DNA of 64,000 nucleotides, from assembly GCA_964017155.1 (NCBI GenBank), contig OZ024857.1:28114601-28178600 (forward strand), written 5' to 3'. Positions within the stretch are counted from its first letter, which is position 1. Every line of letters begins with the position of its first letter. Source of the stretch: Oasisia sp. SBJ-2009 (taxonomy: Eukaryota > Annelida > Polychaeta > Sabellida > Siboglinidae). Of this stretch, positions 10,301 through 21,412 are shown in pieces. Position numbers and translations under genes: made by a program. The notes under the pieces are model-generated. The model made no database searches and was not told the origin of the DNA. It was given only the letters and a program-made list of their open reading frames with translations.

Positions 10301-10580
10301 TTATATCAGCACCGATTTCACACCTTCTGACAGTTAGTGCGAGGTTGCTGCGCGTTGACGGTGTAGGCAAGGCGGTTCTGCCTGAAGTCACTATCACAGG
10401 AATTGGCTTGTTCACCTGGCATTGTTTTCGACCACCGGTGGACCCTCTGTGGGTCGCTCTTGCGTAAGAGATGCCAAGTGCATTCAGATCGTCGTAAACT
10501 GCTTTCGTGACACGCTTGAAGGCTTTAGCTGTTTGCCGGCAAAGTTGATGCAATTGAAGGCTAGTGTACACTGTTGCCAT
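7338..10580 (-). CDS. L2-like endonuclease/reverse transcriptase polyprotein (ORF2)
   Basis: An uninterrupted 1080-residue ORF from a genuine ATG. The N-terminal ~100 residues have no recognised domain. An APE-type endonuclease follows at about residues 110-340, with TETWLG near 145, GDLNFHLD, and the terminal motif SGDHLAISF near 330. The reverse transcriptase covers about 500-840: SYRPISNLPFLSKLVEKV, LDLSSAFDTINHDIL near 705, CGVPQGSVLGPLLY near 760 and the catalytic YADDTQIY near 797. A C-terminal domain contains LQHLHWLPI and ends in TLLKTHLFRLAFL. The endonuclease nicks target DNA and the RT primes on the nick. All catalytic motifs I can check are intact, so this copy is young or recently active; it is not a host gene. 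Confidence 0.92.
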   Translation of the reverse strand: MATVYTSLQLHQLCRQTAKAFKRVTKAVYDDLNALGISYARATHRGSTGGRKQCQVNKPIPVIVTSGRTALPTPSTRSNLALTVRRCEIGADIRNLVYVQTNEWNLPTLVNVAKLNVHCINVRSVKNKAISVSDLVISRDIDILALTETWLGSAIDGHVISTLVPCGYEFHSVSRPHGTRRGGVAVLYKSGLTVKPIPMRDNYTNFEHSDYYVTIRAVTFRLCVVYRPPPSKRNGFSNTVFFDQWSAFLDDVMLDMHDVIITGDLNFHLDIPTQLDMKRFSETLCDRGMKQLVNEATHSKGHILDVVIVRDNTCIVPALPTVYDPSLCNTHGNSSGDHLAISFDVNARKPSGVRKTTTFRRFRQISVPDFKTDIASLSDLLVDGPVGEMVEAYDTGLRRIVDNHAPLVMKTVTLRPNSPWYTDELRREKHNRRRAERTWLRTGLVIHRQVYRAQCVIVNRMLLAAKRDYYTDKIVSCGSNQKQLFNITKSLMGVSCHTQLPSYVSPNDLAQRFSNHFEKKVSDIQQSIAHRSGDRSYAIAAAFSDDTAFIGAKLTSFTGVNVSDVSKLIADSPCKSCGLDPLPTWLLKLCSSELVTMITAIINSSLESSTVPDAFKQAVVRPVLKKVTLDEDALCSYRPISNLPFLSKLVEKVIARQLNIHLDMNTLRDPFQSAYRHGHSTETALLRVKNDIAATLDEKGKVVLVMLDLSSAFDTINHDILMNRLQHSVGITDAALSWLRSYITERYQRVAVDSATSADCVMKCGVPQGSVLGPLLYCIYTRPIGDIVARHGLKYHCYADDTQIYMAVKHNQPITEAITNIEQCLTEVTDWYGKNQLKLNTEKSEAVIFSTKTKRNDLPCDISVTIGEHRVVPKPSARNLGVILDSGLTMQAQVAQIAKSCYHQIRNIGQIRSSITDDACKTLVHALVTARLDYANALLYGLPQTTLQRLQRVQNCAARLVSRTRKYDHIKPVLQHLHWLPICVRPTYKVLLFVYSVMHEQAPCYLAELLSRRQPNRRLMSASLPLLTLPASQTVTHGDRRFAVAAAVLWNGLPDSVRTAKTQPQYKTLLKTHLFRLAFL

Positions 10581-10821
10581 GACAAACCGTCACGGTCAAC
10601 TGAAGATAACTAGCATCGTGTCATAAAATGTGTAAAAGCGGTAAAATCCAAGAACCACAAATGTCTTTTCCGCAGGTATGATGTTGTTGTAATCCAGAAA
10701 ACACTCTCGTTGATGTTTGATGCATAATCGAAGAACAGTATGGCTTATAACTTGCAATAATAGCAGATGTCTTAGGACAACATTTCCTGTGGCAGCCGAA
10801 GCGCACACAATCACGTGATAT

Positions 10822-12120
10822 TGTGGCATCCATTGCTACAAGGAACATCTTACCGAGAAACGGTCCAGCATAATCACTGTGGATGCGAGTCTACGGTTTT
10901 TCCGGCCACTCGGCGGTGAATTGTTATGCAGTTGGCATGTGTCACATTTCTAAGCCAGCTCTGTCCCTTGCACAGTAAATGTGTGAAATGACGCTGATAC
11001 GGTCGACAGGTTGTACAGGAATTTTCCGTAGTAATTCAGTAAGCCTAAAAATGAAGCTCCTACACATTATCTGCACATCTCGCCTTCAGAATGGCCTCCA
11101 CCTTATCTTGCACTTGATGGAGTCCATGTTGGTCAATCCTGTGTCCCAGGTACACAACCTCGTCTGCGAGAAATGTGCATTTCTTTCTCTTGAGCCTCAA
11201 CCCAGCCTCTTCCGGTCTATCCAAAACCCCAAGACATGTTTAGCGTTTCCAGGTGTTTTGTCGCACCTGTCAAGATTGTGTCATCTAAGTACACAGCGAC
11301 ATACGGTATGCCCTGAAAGATATTTTCTATGGTCCTCTGGAATGTAGCTGATGCCGAACTGAAGCCATACGGCAATCTATTGTACAGAAACAACCCCTTG
11401 CGTGTGTTTACGGTGACATATTCTCTCGATTTCTCATCCAGTGAAAGTTGCGAATAGGCGTGGCTCAAGTCCAGTTTCATGAATTTTTTTCCTCTTGTCA
11501 ATTTTTCATAGAGGTCATCCAGCGTAGGCAGGATGAGTTGGATATTGCTCGAAATGGAAGACGACTCGGTTCACCGTCAATTTGTAGTCTCGAACCTTCC
11601 CGACAGCTTTGAGAACTGGTAGCCAAGTCAGAGTAGAGGACTGGCACAATCACCTTCGTCTGCATCGACCTGTCCAGTTCTTCCTCTACCTTCCTCTTCA
11701 GTGCGTACGGAACTGTCCTTTGTTTTAAAAACTTGGATGGTTGGTCGCTCTCGACATAAATCTTGGCAGTGGTTCCCTTCGGCATACCCAATCCTTCCCC
11801 GAAAACTACTGTGTGCTTCTCCAACACTCCGGATACCGATCCTTGCACGCAGCATACTTTCTGCCAGTTGAACTTGATATGTTCAAACCACTGCATGCCG
11901 AACAAAGCCGCTTTGCCTGCGCCTTTGACAATGATCAACGGCAAGTTCACCTTGATCTTACCTTTTTCCGCCAGATCCACTGTCTGGTTCTCATACGTAC
12001 GTCATCTGGACTATACCCGCCGGCAGTAGGGGCAAATGGCTCAGATGTTTCCTGTACAAACTCTCTGGCAGCAGCGACACATCTGCTGCATTGTCCAGCT
12101 GCATATTAGCCTCGGTTACC
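10822..12120 (-). pseudogene. Gypsy-A protease-to-integrase fragment
   Basis: From right to left the minus strand shows the post-protease linker (KGKIKVNLPLIIVKGAGKAA, VFGEGLGMPKGTTAKIYVES), the RT start (KQRTVPYALKRKVEEELDRS), then RT core KLDLSHAYSQLSL and NRLPYGFSSASATFQRTI with catalytic YLDD near 11.29 kb. After a gap comes the integrase zinc-finger end and start of the core (DYAGPFLGKMFLVAMDA). The RNase H part is mostly missing. Several frame changes and stops occur. This is the pol of an RNA-dependent mobile element, now inactive. Confidence 0.85.
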
Positions 12121-12625
12121 CAGACTCCGCGAGGTGGCAGCACTTTTAAGCCCCCCAACTTCGCCTGGGGAATTAATGGGTCTTAAGTTTCTACATCCGG
12201 GTAGCTTTACCCCAGATTAGGGTAGAGACGCTGATTGGCTGTCACGCCAACTATGAAATAAAAATTAAAATAACGATATACTTTTACAAGATAATAATAT
12301 CATATGAAAAGTATTCAACATTGAACTTATATTAACACAAAAGTAAGTAAAAATTCAAATTTACAGTTGTTTTTAAAATAAGAATTACGGCAGGATTAAC
12401 CAGTATCCGTGAGGTGGCAGCATTGTCTAGCCCCACACGGATAGCATAAAAATTTAATAAGGATACCTTTTAATCAAATAATGCTGTATTATAAAAACTA
12501 TTCAGAATGAAACTTATATTAACACAAAATAAATAGAAATACAAATTTGCAGTTGTTTATAAAATATATATTACGGCAGTGTCCGTGAGGTGGCAGCATT
12601 GTATAGATCACGCGGATACCAAACA
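12121..12625. repeat. Two ~175-bp tandem units with GAGGTGGCAGCA borders
   Basis: The motif GAGGTGGCAGCA occurs at 12131, 12411 and 12586. The AT-rich spacers between them are similar in order (TTTTA.CAA.ATAAT, AACTTATATTAACACAAAA, ACAGTTGTTT, ATTACGGCAG). It breaks the protease region of Gypsy-A and looks like an inserted tandem-repeat element. I do not recognise the family. Confidence 0.65.
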
Positions 12626-12812
12626 GAAGCCGTTATTGTGGCCAGACTGTCTTCTCGGCGTAGTTCCGCAGCCGACCGACAGTCGGTTAAGCGAAACTAG
12701 CTGCATATCAAACGTGGTGCCCTTTATGCACACAGGCACTCTAATGCCACTGCTCTTCAGTGCGTGCTTTACACCATGAAGTGGTCATCTTGTTCGTCGG
12801 GTGACTCCTCAG

Positions 12813-13089
12813 TCACAGAACGCAGCCTTGATTTGCCTTCGCAGACCTTTGACTTCGCAATATGTCCATTCTTGCCATATCGGAAAAAAATTCGAATTTG
12901 AACTCGCATGCTTGCCGCACAGCGCCAACATTGTTGTCTTGCCTACTGACTCTGTTTTCCAAATATGTTGACCTGTCTAGGATATCTCTCCTCACTCTGT
13001 TCTGGGGAGAATCTCACTCGGCTAACGTTCTCACTGGAAGATTCGCCGACAATGGCGCCGCCTGGCGAATGAAACAGCCGTGCGTGATC
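12813..13089 (-). pseudogene. Gypsy-A gag C-terminal region
   Basis: Continues the gag reading that stops at 17874 on the other side of Gypsy-B. A degenerate zinc-knuckle stretch (CGKHASSNSNFF) and a polar linker remain, with frame breaks. It lies directly against the TGATC target duplication of Gypsy-B. Confidence 0.6.
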
Positions 13090-13237
13090 TGTTATAGTCA
13101 ACGACTCGACAGAACCTCGTGCTACAACGCTAAGAGGCGAATCCCGATCTTTATTCTGATTGGATGATTATTACAAACATTAGGTTATGGTGCTCCATGC
13201 ATGTCAAACTAAACAGTTAAATGTATTATCTGTAACA
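13090..13237 (-). repeat. Gypsy-B 3' LTR
   Basis: 148 bp, TGTTATAG..CTGTAACA on the plus strand. It differs from the 5' LTR at two positions (A/G in GCTAAGRGGC, T/C in GGTTAYGG). The polypurine tract adjoins it inside the element. Confidence 0.93.
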
Positions 13238-13615
13238 TCTCCCTTTTTTCTAAGTGTTACAAATTTTACAAGAAACACTTCACCAGAATTAACTCTGACT
13301 GATCCAACATAGCGTATCGTACCAAATGGATAATTACATCATCTCTAAGACTTTATAACTGATTCACTGTAGCTAGTCGGTTTCCAAACAGATATGCAAC
13401 TACTATGACAAACATACATTAGCAAACATTTACGACTTTTAAGCATCATCTTCCAAGACTTTAGACGCAACGGTATATTTCAAAATATAATAATTAAGTG
13501 GTAAATCGCAGTATAATGATCAACGTTCCTAATGTTCTTTGCAAATACAGTAATTAAGTAGCAATTACAGTCCACTGTCAATGTTCACAAGTTTTGTAAC
13601 TTTCTCGTGAAATGT

Positions 13616-16275
13616 TCACTTCACTGTTTCAGCATGTTCATAGTCTGCCAACCAAACTGGTGGTCGTTTCTGTCGGCATGACTTTCTTACAGGCATTGTC
13701 TCTTGAGACCTCTCATTGTTTGGCGAGTTAGCAGTCTCACACTCAGCTGACAGTCCTGGTTGCACAACTTCTGGGTTATGCGGCGGTGGTGCACTATGTT
13801 GCTCATACTGTTCGTCAGTATGATCGTCACCTGCATCTTCCATCAAGGTGAGAGGTGGCGGCTCAGATGACTTGTGTAGCCACTTTCGGTTGCGTCGATA
13901 CACACGACCACTCGCAGTTGTCACCATGTAGGACCGTGGTGATGTGTGCACCGCTGTCACAGTCGCTGGTGTCCACGTCCTTCCAGACTTGATTCTGACT
14001 GTGTCACCTCGGTCGAGTTTAGACAGTTTCTTCGTCCCTCTGTCGAAGTATGCCTTCGCTTTCTTTTGTCTTTCTCTCAGTCTGGCGTAAGCGTGTTCTG
14101 CAACTCTGGGCTTGAGCAACGATTCAGTTGTTGGTAGATTGTCGCGTAACTTCCGGCTCATCAGTAGTTCAGCTGGTGAATATGGCATACTCGCTACTGG
14201 TGTGTTCCGGTAGGCCAATAGAGCTAAGTGAGGATCTCGGCTCTCCTCATTTGCCTTTCGCATAAGTTGTTTGACCGTTCCGATCATCCGTTCGCTCTGT
14301 CCGTTGGACGCTGCGTGTTCCGGACTGGACGTCTTGATGGTAAACCCATATTCATCAGCAAACTTTTTCATTTCGCTACTGTTAAAGGGCATGTTGTCTG
14401 CGATCAGAATTTCTGGCAGTCCGTGTCTCGCAAACACTGTCCTGAAATGGCTGATTACCGCACTGGCTGACTTTCCTTGTAAGAGACACACCTCTGGATA
14501 CTTGGAGAAGTAGTCCACTATTAGGAGATACGCATTTCCTCCATACTCAAAGATGTCTGCTCCAAGCTTCTGCCATGGTAGCAGTGGCACTTGATGTGGA
14601 GTTAACGGTTCGCGCTGATTCTCCCTCCTGTACTTCAAACAGGTCGGACATTTTGCTATCATCTCGTTGATGTCATTGGACATTGCTGGCCAATACATGA
14701 CGGACCTCGCCCGGGCACGACATTTCTCCATTCCGAGATGACTTTCATGGAGCTTTTGCAGCATTTCACTTCTCATACTGTTGGGTATGACGACACGTTC
14801 ACCCGCATACACCACTCCTTGAATCATATGCAGTTCGTCTCTGATTGGCCAGTACTGCCGAATCAGTGGATCACAGTCCCTACGATGTCTCGGCCATCCT
14901 CCAGCTATTGTCTGGCTTAGCTTTACCATGGTCTCATCTTCCGCTGTAGCGCATTGTACTTTCTGCTTTCGCTGGTTGGACATTGGTAAGTTCGTGACCA
15001 AGCTGTGGATTCTCATGTTTGTGTCAACTTCGATGTCATCACTTTCATGTTCGCTTTCCACGTATGCTCTCGACAGTGTGTCAGCTATGTACATCGTTGG
15101 ACCGGTCTGGTAGTTCACATAGAGGTTGTACTTCATGAGTCTTAGCAGCATAGCTTGGATCCGTGGTGACGCTTTGTGGATAGATTTCCTAGTGATCATT
15201 TCCAACGGCTTGTGGTCGGATCTCACTTCTACCTCTCGCCCATAGATGTAGTGCTGGAATTTCTCTGCCGCACACACTACAGCGAGACATTCTTTCTCGA
15301 TCGGAAACCAGTTCATCTCTGTTGGAGTTAGTGCCTTCGAATAGTAGGCTACTGGTTGTCCTTCTTGCAGCAGACAGGCACCTATGCCGGTCTTAGAAGC
15401 ATCACACTGTATTTGGACTTTCAGGTTGGGATCGAACAGGCGGAGACCAGGTGTTGTGGAAAGAATCTCCTTGATTTTGTTGAAAGCGTGTTCATGTTCT
15501 GTGTTCCACACGAACGGTACATCTGCTTTCAGTAGGCTTCTCATTGGAGCTGTTACAGTAGACATATCTGGTATGTACTGTGACAAGTAGTTCAGCATTC
15601 CTATCAGACGCTGAATGTCTTTCTTGCACTCTGGTTCTCGCATGTTGACGATTGCTTCTACTTTGGATGGGTCTGGCTTCACTCCGTTGGAACCGATTAT
15701 GTTGCCCATGTAGCTCACTTCCGATTTCTTGAGCTGCAATTTCGCGATGTTGAACTTCACGTTCTTCTCCTGGGCTCGCTTGAACAACTTAATGAGTGTG
15801 CGATCAGCTTCTTCTTTGCTGTTGGACGCAATGATTATGTCGTCTGCAATCACGTGCACATCATCAATGTCTCCAAATGTTTGGTACACTCTCTTCTGTA
15901 GGACTTCTGACGCTGAACAAAGTCCAAAGGGCATTCGCTTGAAGAAATATCTTCCAAACGGTGTGTTGAAGTAGTGAGAGAGGCACTCTCTTCAGACAGT
16001 GGAACTTGCCAGAATGCATCCTTCAGGTCGATCACTGTGAACACCTTCTTGCCACTTAGACGACAGGTTACATCTTCCACGGTAGGTATCTGGAAGTTCT
16101 CTGGCTTGATAGCTTTGTTCAACTCTCTAGGGTCGAGACAGAGTCTCAAGGATCCGTCTTTCTTCTCCACAATCACAAGATTGTGTACCCAGTCTGTGGG
16201 TTTGTTGACCTTCTGTATGACCTTCTGTTTCTCCATCAGATCAAGTTTGAGTTTCAGTCTGTCCTGTAAGCCCAA
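13616..16275 (-). pseudogene. Gypsy-B pol (RT, RNase H, integrase), frame broken
   Basis: The RT begins in one frame (LDPRELNKAIKP, VFTVIDLKDAFWQVPL), then shifts near 15.97 kb into a 772-residue open frame. That frame holds MPFGLCSASEVLQ, catalytic IADDIIIAS, and RNase H with QCDASKTGIGACL, EKECLAVV and RSDHKPLE. The integrase HHCC finger follows (H-x3-H, CPTC), then a DDE core with GADIFEY, IADNMPF and NGQSERMIG. The C-terminal tail ends near KRPPVWLADYE. A second break near 16.27 kb separates pol from gag-protease. Both look like single-base changes and could also be assembly errors. It copies and inserts the element; it is not a host gene. Confidence 0.9.
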
Positions 16276-17689
16276 ATGGAACCCTTCGAGGTGGTTCTTT
16301 CACTGGCACTGTGTCTTGGTCGACTACAATGTGGTATGGTTCTTCGAAACAGCCTAGTCCATTACACACATCTTTGTATGTACTGTTGATACTTTCTGTT
16401 GTGACTGCTTCTACGCCTTTCACTCCTCTGGTTATCAATCCAAGGTTTTCACACATTGATAGTCCTAAGATCGGTGGTGATTCCGAGTTGACAATGTAGA
16501 ACTCACATTGCTTGTTGCGGCCATTGACTGAACAATCGAGTTGACACTTCCCGATGTGTGTCACCCGTTGACCTCCATACGCTCTGAGCACAGTATTTGA
16601 CTGTTTTATCTGCGGTCTTGGTGTGATTTTTCTGAATGTTCCTAACAGCATCACATTGGTGGCTGCTCCCGTGTCTAATTTCACTTTCACACGTGTGTCA
16701 TTGCATCTAATGACAGCATGCCATTCATCAGCTTTCTCAATGTTTCCAATGAAGAGCGTGTCCAGAAAGAACTGATCATCGTCTCTTTCATCACCTTGCA
16801 TTAGCTCTTTCACTGACTTGGTCCTGCACATTTCTGCGAAATGATTTCGTCCACCGCATTTTAGGCAACTCTTTCCCCATGCTGGACATCTTTTTGGAGG
16901 GTGCTGTCTTCCACATCTCCCACATTTCATGCTTTCTGTTTTCTTGTACTGGTAGTTTGCACTGGCAGGTTTTGATTTATGCTTGACTCGTGACTTGGAA
17001 TTCACGTCATACACTACTTTCGTCGACTCAACAGGACCTTTCTTCATGGTTTGCACCTCTTTTCTGGTTACCTCTGAAGATTTACATATATCCACTGCTC
17101 TTTTAAGTGATAGCTTCACTTCCCTCAGCAAACGTTCCTGAATACGTTTGTCTTTCATGGAAAACACAATCTTATCCCTGATCATGTTTTCGTGCTCCTT
17201 AAATTCGCACGCATTAGCTAGTGTGTGCAGTTCAGTGGTGTAGTCGTCGAAGTGCTGTTCCTCCGTCCTCTCATAAATCCAGAATCGATATCTCGCGAAT
17301 ACGACGCGCTTTTCCCCAACAAATTCAAGTTCAAATCGTTTGACAACGTCAGCGTAAACATCTGATCTCAACACGTTACGATTGTCATTGGCTTGAGCGG
17401 CATTATTTTGAGCAGGTTGGGCGTTACCTTGTTGGTTGTCATCATCAGGTACAGGCGGATTGTTTGGTGGATCGTTCGGCGAATCATCCCATTTGAAATG
17501 GTTGTATCGCTCCAACGCATCCGGGCCAATAGCGCTGAGCAAGATGGCAATCTTCGTGCGATTCGGTTTCGCGTCCGTTTCGATTGCGAGCATATACAAC
17601 TCGAACCGTTGATGCCATCGCCTCCAGTTTTCAGCAACATTACCTTGAAGGCTCAAGTATTCCGGGGGCTTTAAACGAGCTTCCATCAT
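16241..17689 (-). pseudogene. Gypsy-B gag-protease ORF
   Basis: The first ATG-ATG pair opens at 17689 (MMEARLKPPEYLSLQGN). A capsid-like region follows, then two CCHC zinc knuckles in the stretch CGRCGRQHPPKRC and CLKCGGRNHFAEMC. An aspartic protease comes next with KLDTGAATNVM and the flap-side ILGLSMCENLGL. The ORF itself is open, but it runs out of frame with pol at its end, where the PPRRVPFGL motif that starts the RT is interrupted. The capsid packages the RNA and the protease matures the polyprotein. Confidence 0.88.
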
Positions 17690-17725
17690 CGGCTTGTTTT
17701 CGCTAAATCCCGCATCTTGACACCA

Positions 17726-17873
17726 TGTTATAGTCAACGACTCGACAGAACCTCGTGCTACAACGCTAAGGGGCGAATCCCGATCTTTATTCTGATTGGA
17801 TGATTATTACAAACATTAGGTTACGGTGCTCCATGCATGTCAAACTAAACAGTTAAATGTATTATCTGTAACA
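17726..17873 (-). repeat. Gypsy-B 5' LTR
   Basis: 148 bp, the promoter-side LTR in element orientation. It is followed inward by the TGG-starting primer-binding site and flanked outside by TGATC. Confidence 0.93.
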
Positions 17874-18404
17874 TGATCCGTTTGCCATCGTCATATTTAC
17901 AGTAATTTCCACTGGCGTGTCTGCCCGCTCGAAAGTTAGATTCGTCATATTGCTGAGTTCCTCCTGTACTGCTGCGTGACTGTGATTTAGTCCCGTCACA
18001 AACCTGTCACGCAACCACCGGTCAAGGTCTGGGAAATTTGCATGGACCGTCAATTTCTTAATTGCCAAAATGTAGTCGGTGGTGCTTTCGTTATCCTTCT
18101 GTACACGTGTCCAGAATGTAAATAGTTCAGCCATCTCATTTGGTACTGGTTCAAAGTGATCCTTCAACTTCTTCAACAGTTGGTCTAACGTTTTGCTACC
18201 GGCCTTGTCAGGGCTATATAAATCGAACAGTACCAGATAAATGTCGCTTCCCACTTCACTTAGGAATATCGCTTTGGGCCTGTCCGCCTTGTCATCCGCA
18301 ATGTTATTTGCCGTCAAATACAACAGCAAACGTTCCTCATAACACGACACCGTCTCTGTTTTTGGTTCAAACTTTCCCAACGTCCCGATCAGACCCGCCA
18401 TCTC
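17874..18404 (-). pseudogene. Gypsy-A gag N-terminal part
   Basis: Starts at ATG 18404 (MAGLIGTLGKFEPKTETVS) and reads a typical Gypsy capsid-type gag: YLTANNIADDKADRPKAIFL, LKDHFEPVPNEMAELFTFW, TTDYILAIKKLTVHANF, LRDRFVTGL. The frame is open for about 175 residues until Gypsy-B interrupts it. The remainder of gag is at 12813-13089. Confidence 0.85.
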
Positions 18405-18564
18405 GTCTGGCTTGCTCACATGCTGCGTCAGCTAAACGCCGCACAACGTCGTTATGCAAAAATCATCTTTGGCCGCTCAATGTCACGTTTCTTACAACTG
18501 ACACCGCGCCTCTGATAAATATTATGTTCACTGTCTTGACGGGACCTTCCTTGTAAATCCTCGT

Positions 18565-19183
18565 TGTTACAACCGATAATGTAATAATCGCCCGTTAATG
18601 TAATAACTACCCGATAATGTAATAAAATCAACCGATAATGTAATAACCGCCTGATAATGTAATAAAATCAACCGATAATGTAATAAACTTGCTACCCGAT
18701 AATGTAATAATTTTCGCCCGTTAATGTAATAAACTCCTTTTGCCTGATAATGTAATAACTTTCGCCCGTTAATGTAATAACGTACATATTTCACGTAGGA
18801 CTTAGTCGTTTTCGTGGATTTCATGTTGATTTTTTGCACTTGCATATTTCGCAATACTGCCATGTTTACTAATGGGTAGTAGTAATCTTTTTAGATTAAA
18901 TTCAATATGTTGATTCCAAACCTGAAATTAGATTCGTCGCAGCAGGTCAGATTGTTGGATTATACATTCTCGCACCACGTTATACATTCTCGCACCATTT
19001 ACGAATGACGGTTTCCCTTTCCATGCTATAATGCTAGGGTATCTAATGCCGCAGGCTTGGTGTTTGCCGGTTCAATGCTATTTTGAAAGCCAGATTAAGA
19101 AATGGTTGATTAAAGACTGTTTTATTATGTAATTTGTTGACACTTTCGTGTCTGTAAATTCTCGCATGATGTAGTCTCGATCC

Positions 19184-19188
<5 letters not shown>
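18565..19188. repeat. Fold-back element, left inverted arm
   Basis: The tip (18565-18785) is an array of ten degenerate copies of TTATTACATTAWCGGG, read here as its complement. Farther in are two direct copies of TTATACATTCTCGCACCA. The arm ends where TA and CA microsatellites begin. It matches 23660-24304 in inverse orientation with few differences. Confidence 0.9.

Positions 19189-20354
<1,166 letters not shown>

Positions 20355-20426
<72 letters not shown>
20355..20426. repeat. (TA)n microsatellite
   Basis: About 36 TA units. A similar (TA)n array lies at 21359-21408. Confidence 0.95.
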
Positions 20427-20427
<1 letters not shown>

Positions 20428-20539
20428 CATATGTATATATATATATCTTTATATGTGTCAATAACATATATAGTATGTCATAATGTTTATATTATGAAGT
20501 AATATGTATTTGATATATTATTGACACTATCAATAATAC

Positions 20540-20960
20540 CGTTACCTACGATATTACTGGAAGAGTAAATGTTACTGGCTGTTTTAGAAACCAAGTATTT
20601 AGTTTTGGCTAAGTTAACAGACACAGTGTTAAGCTTGAGTCATTCATTAACTATTCCTAGTTCTGTATTTAACGTCTACGTTTCGATATTGTTCATTACG
20701 TTGCAAAGGAATCAAGAGTACCTAACCGTACAGAAAATAATTTGTTCACTGGCCTTGGCAAAGTCAATAATGTATATAATAAACAACAGTGGGCCTAACA
20801 TCGAGCCTTGAGGTACGCCGGTTGAATTATCATATATTTCAGACTTTTCGTTCTCTACTTCAACATACCTCTTTTTGTTAGTTAAATAATTTCTAATTAA
20901 ACTTAATGCTACTCCACTAACGCCATACTATGTTGTCTAGTAATATCCTATTACCCAAAG
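20540..20960 (-). pseudogene. Non-LTR reverse transcriptase fragment inside the fold-back element
   Basis: The minus strand reads STGVPQGSMLGPLLFIIYI, then after frame changes WLKLNTVSVNLAKTKYLVFK. These are RT motifs around the QG box and the thumb-side Asn-Lys motif. The YADD box itself is lost. It is a remnant only. Confidence 0.75.
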
Positions 20961-21356
20961 TAGCAAAGGCTTTTGAAAAGTCCAGCTAATATTTGTGGGA
21001 ATTCCATGTCTATCCATGTGTTATTACTATCACATCAATGAATTGAAGGCCAGCGAATTCAGTGATATTCGGGATACTAGATTTTACATCCTAGACGCAT
21101 GGAAACGTACACATAATAGCGTTTATTCTGGTCTAGTTACCACTTTTTAAGTGATGTATAATATGTATCCAAAAATGCACAGTAACGTATATGCAATTCT
21201 AGCCAATATTGTGTTTATGTACTGCATCATATTTAGATTATAAATTTATTTGGGAATAACCCATCTCTAAATAGTGTTCCTAATTGTATAGAGTTTGTGT
21301 ATGCACACCATCTAGATACTGTGCACACATGTTTTGATATGGTATTTATAAATTCA

Positions 21357-21412
<56 letters not shown>

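Larger units (their letters stand above)
6906..10821 (-). mobile_element. Full-length-looking L2-like non-LTR retrotransposon
   Basis: About 3.9 kb inserted in the integrase region of Gypsy-A, with Gypsy sequence continuous on both sides and a 3-bp TGT shared at the two borders. It consists of a ~240-bp 5' leader, one 1080-codon ORF, an AT-rich ~0.4-kb 3' UTR and a terminal stem-loop with a TTATTATT tail. No separate ORF1 (nucleic-acid chaperone) is visible. The 3' stem-loop with GCGC stem halves followed by an ATAAAT-type tail is the hallmark of L2/UnaL2-type elements. Confidence 0.82.
13090..17873 (-). mobile_element. Gypsy-B: structurally complete LTR retrotransposon nested in Gypsy-A
   Basis: The element is 4784 bp with two 148-bp LTRs (TG..CA ends). 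A perfect 5-bp target duplication, TGATC, lies at 13085-13089 and 17874-17878. In element orientation, the 5' LTR is followed by TGGTGTCAAGATGCGGG as primer-binding site. The 3' LTR is preceded by the polypurine run AAAAAAGGGAGA. Order is gag, protease, RT, RNase H, integrase, which places it in Gypsy/Metaviridae. Very short LTRs recall the Mag-like lineage, but I have not proved that. The LTRs differ at two sites that I can see, so the insertion is fairly recent; the pol frame is nevertheless broken twice. Confidence 0.93.

Noticed and set aside
18567..18863. 98-codon frame repeated at 24030-24302
   Set aside because: It is the inverted arm's TTATTACATTA array read through; its conservation reflects the inverted repeat, not protein selection.
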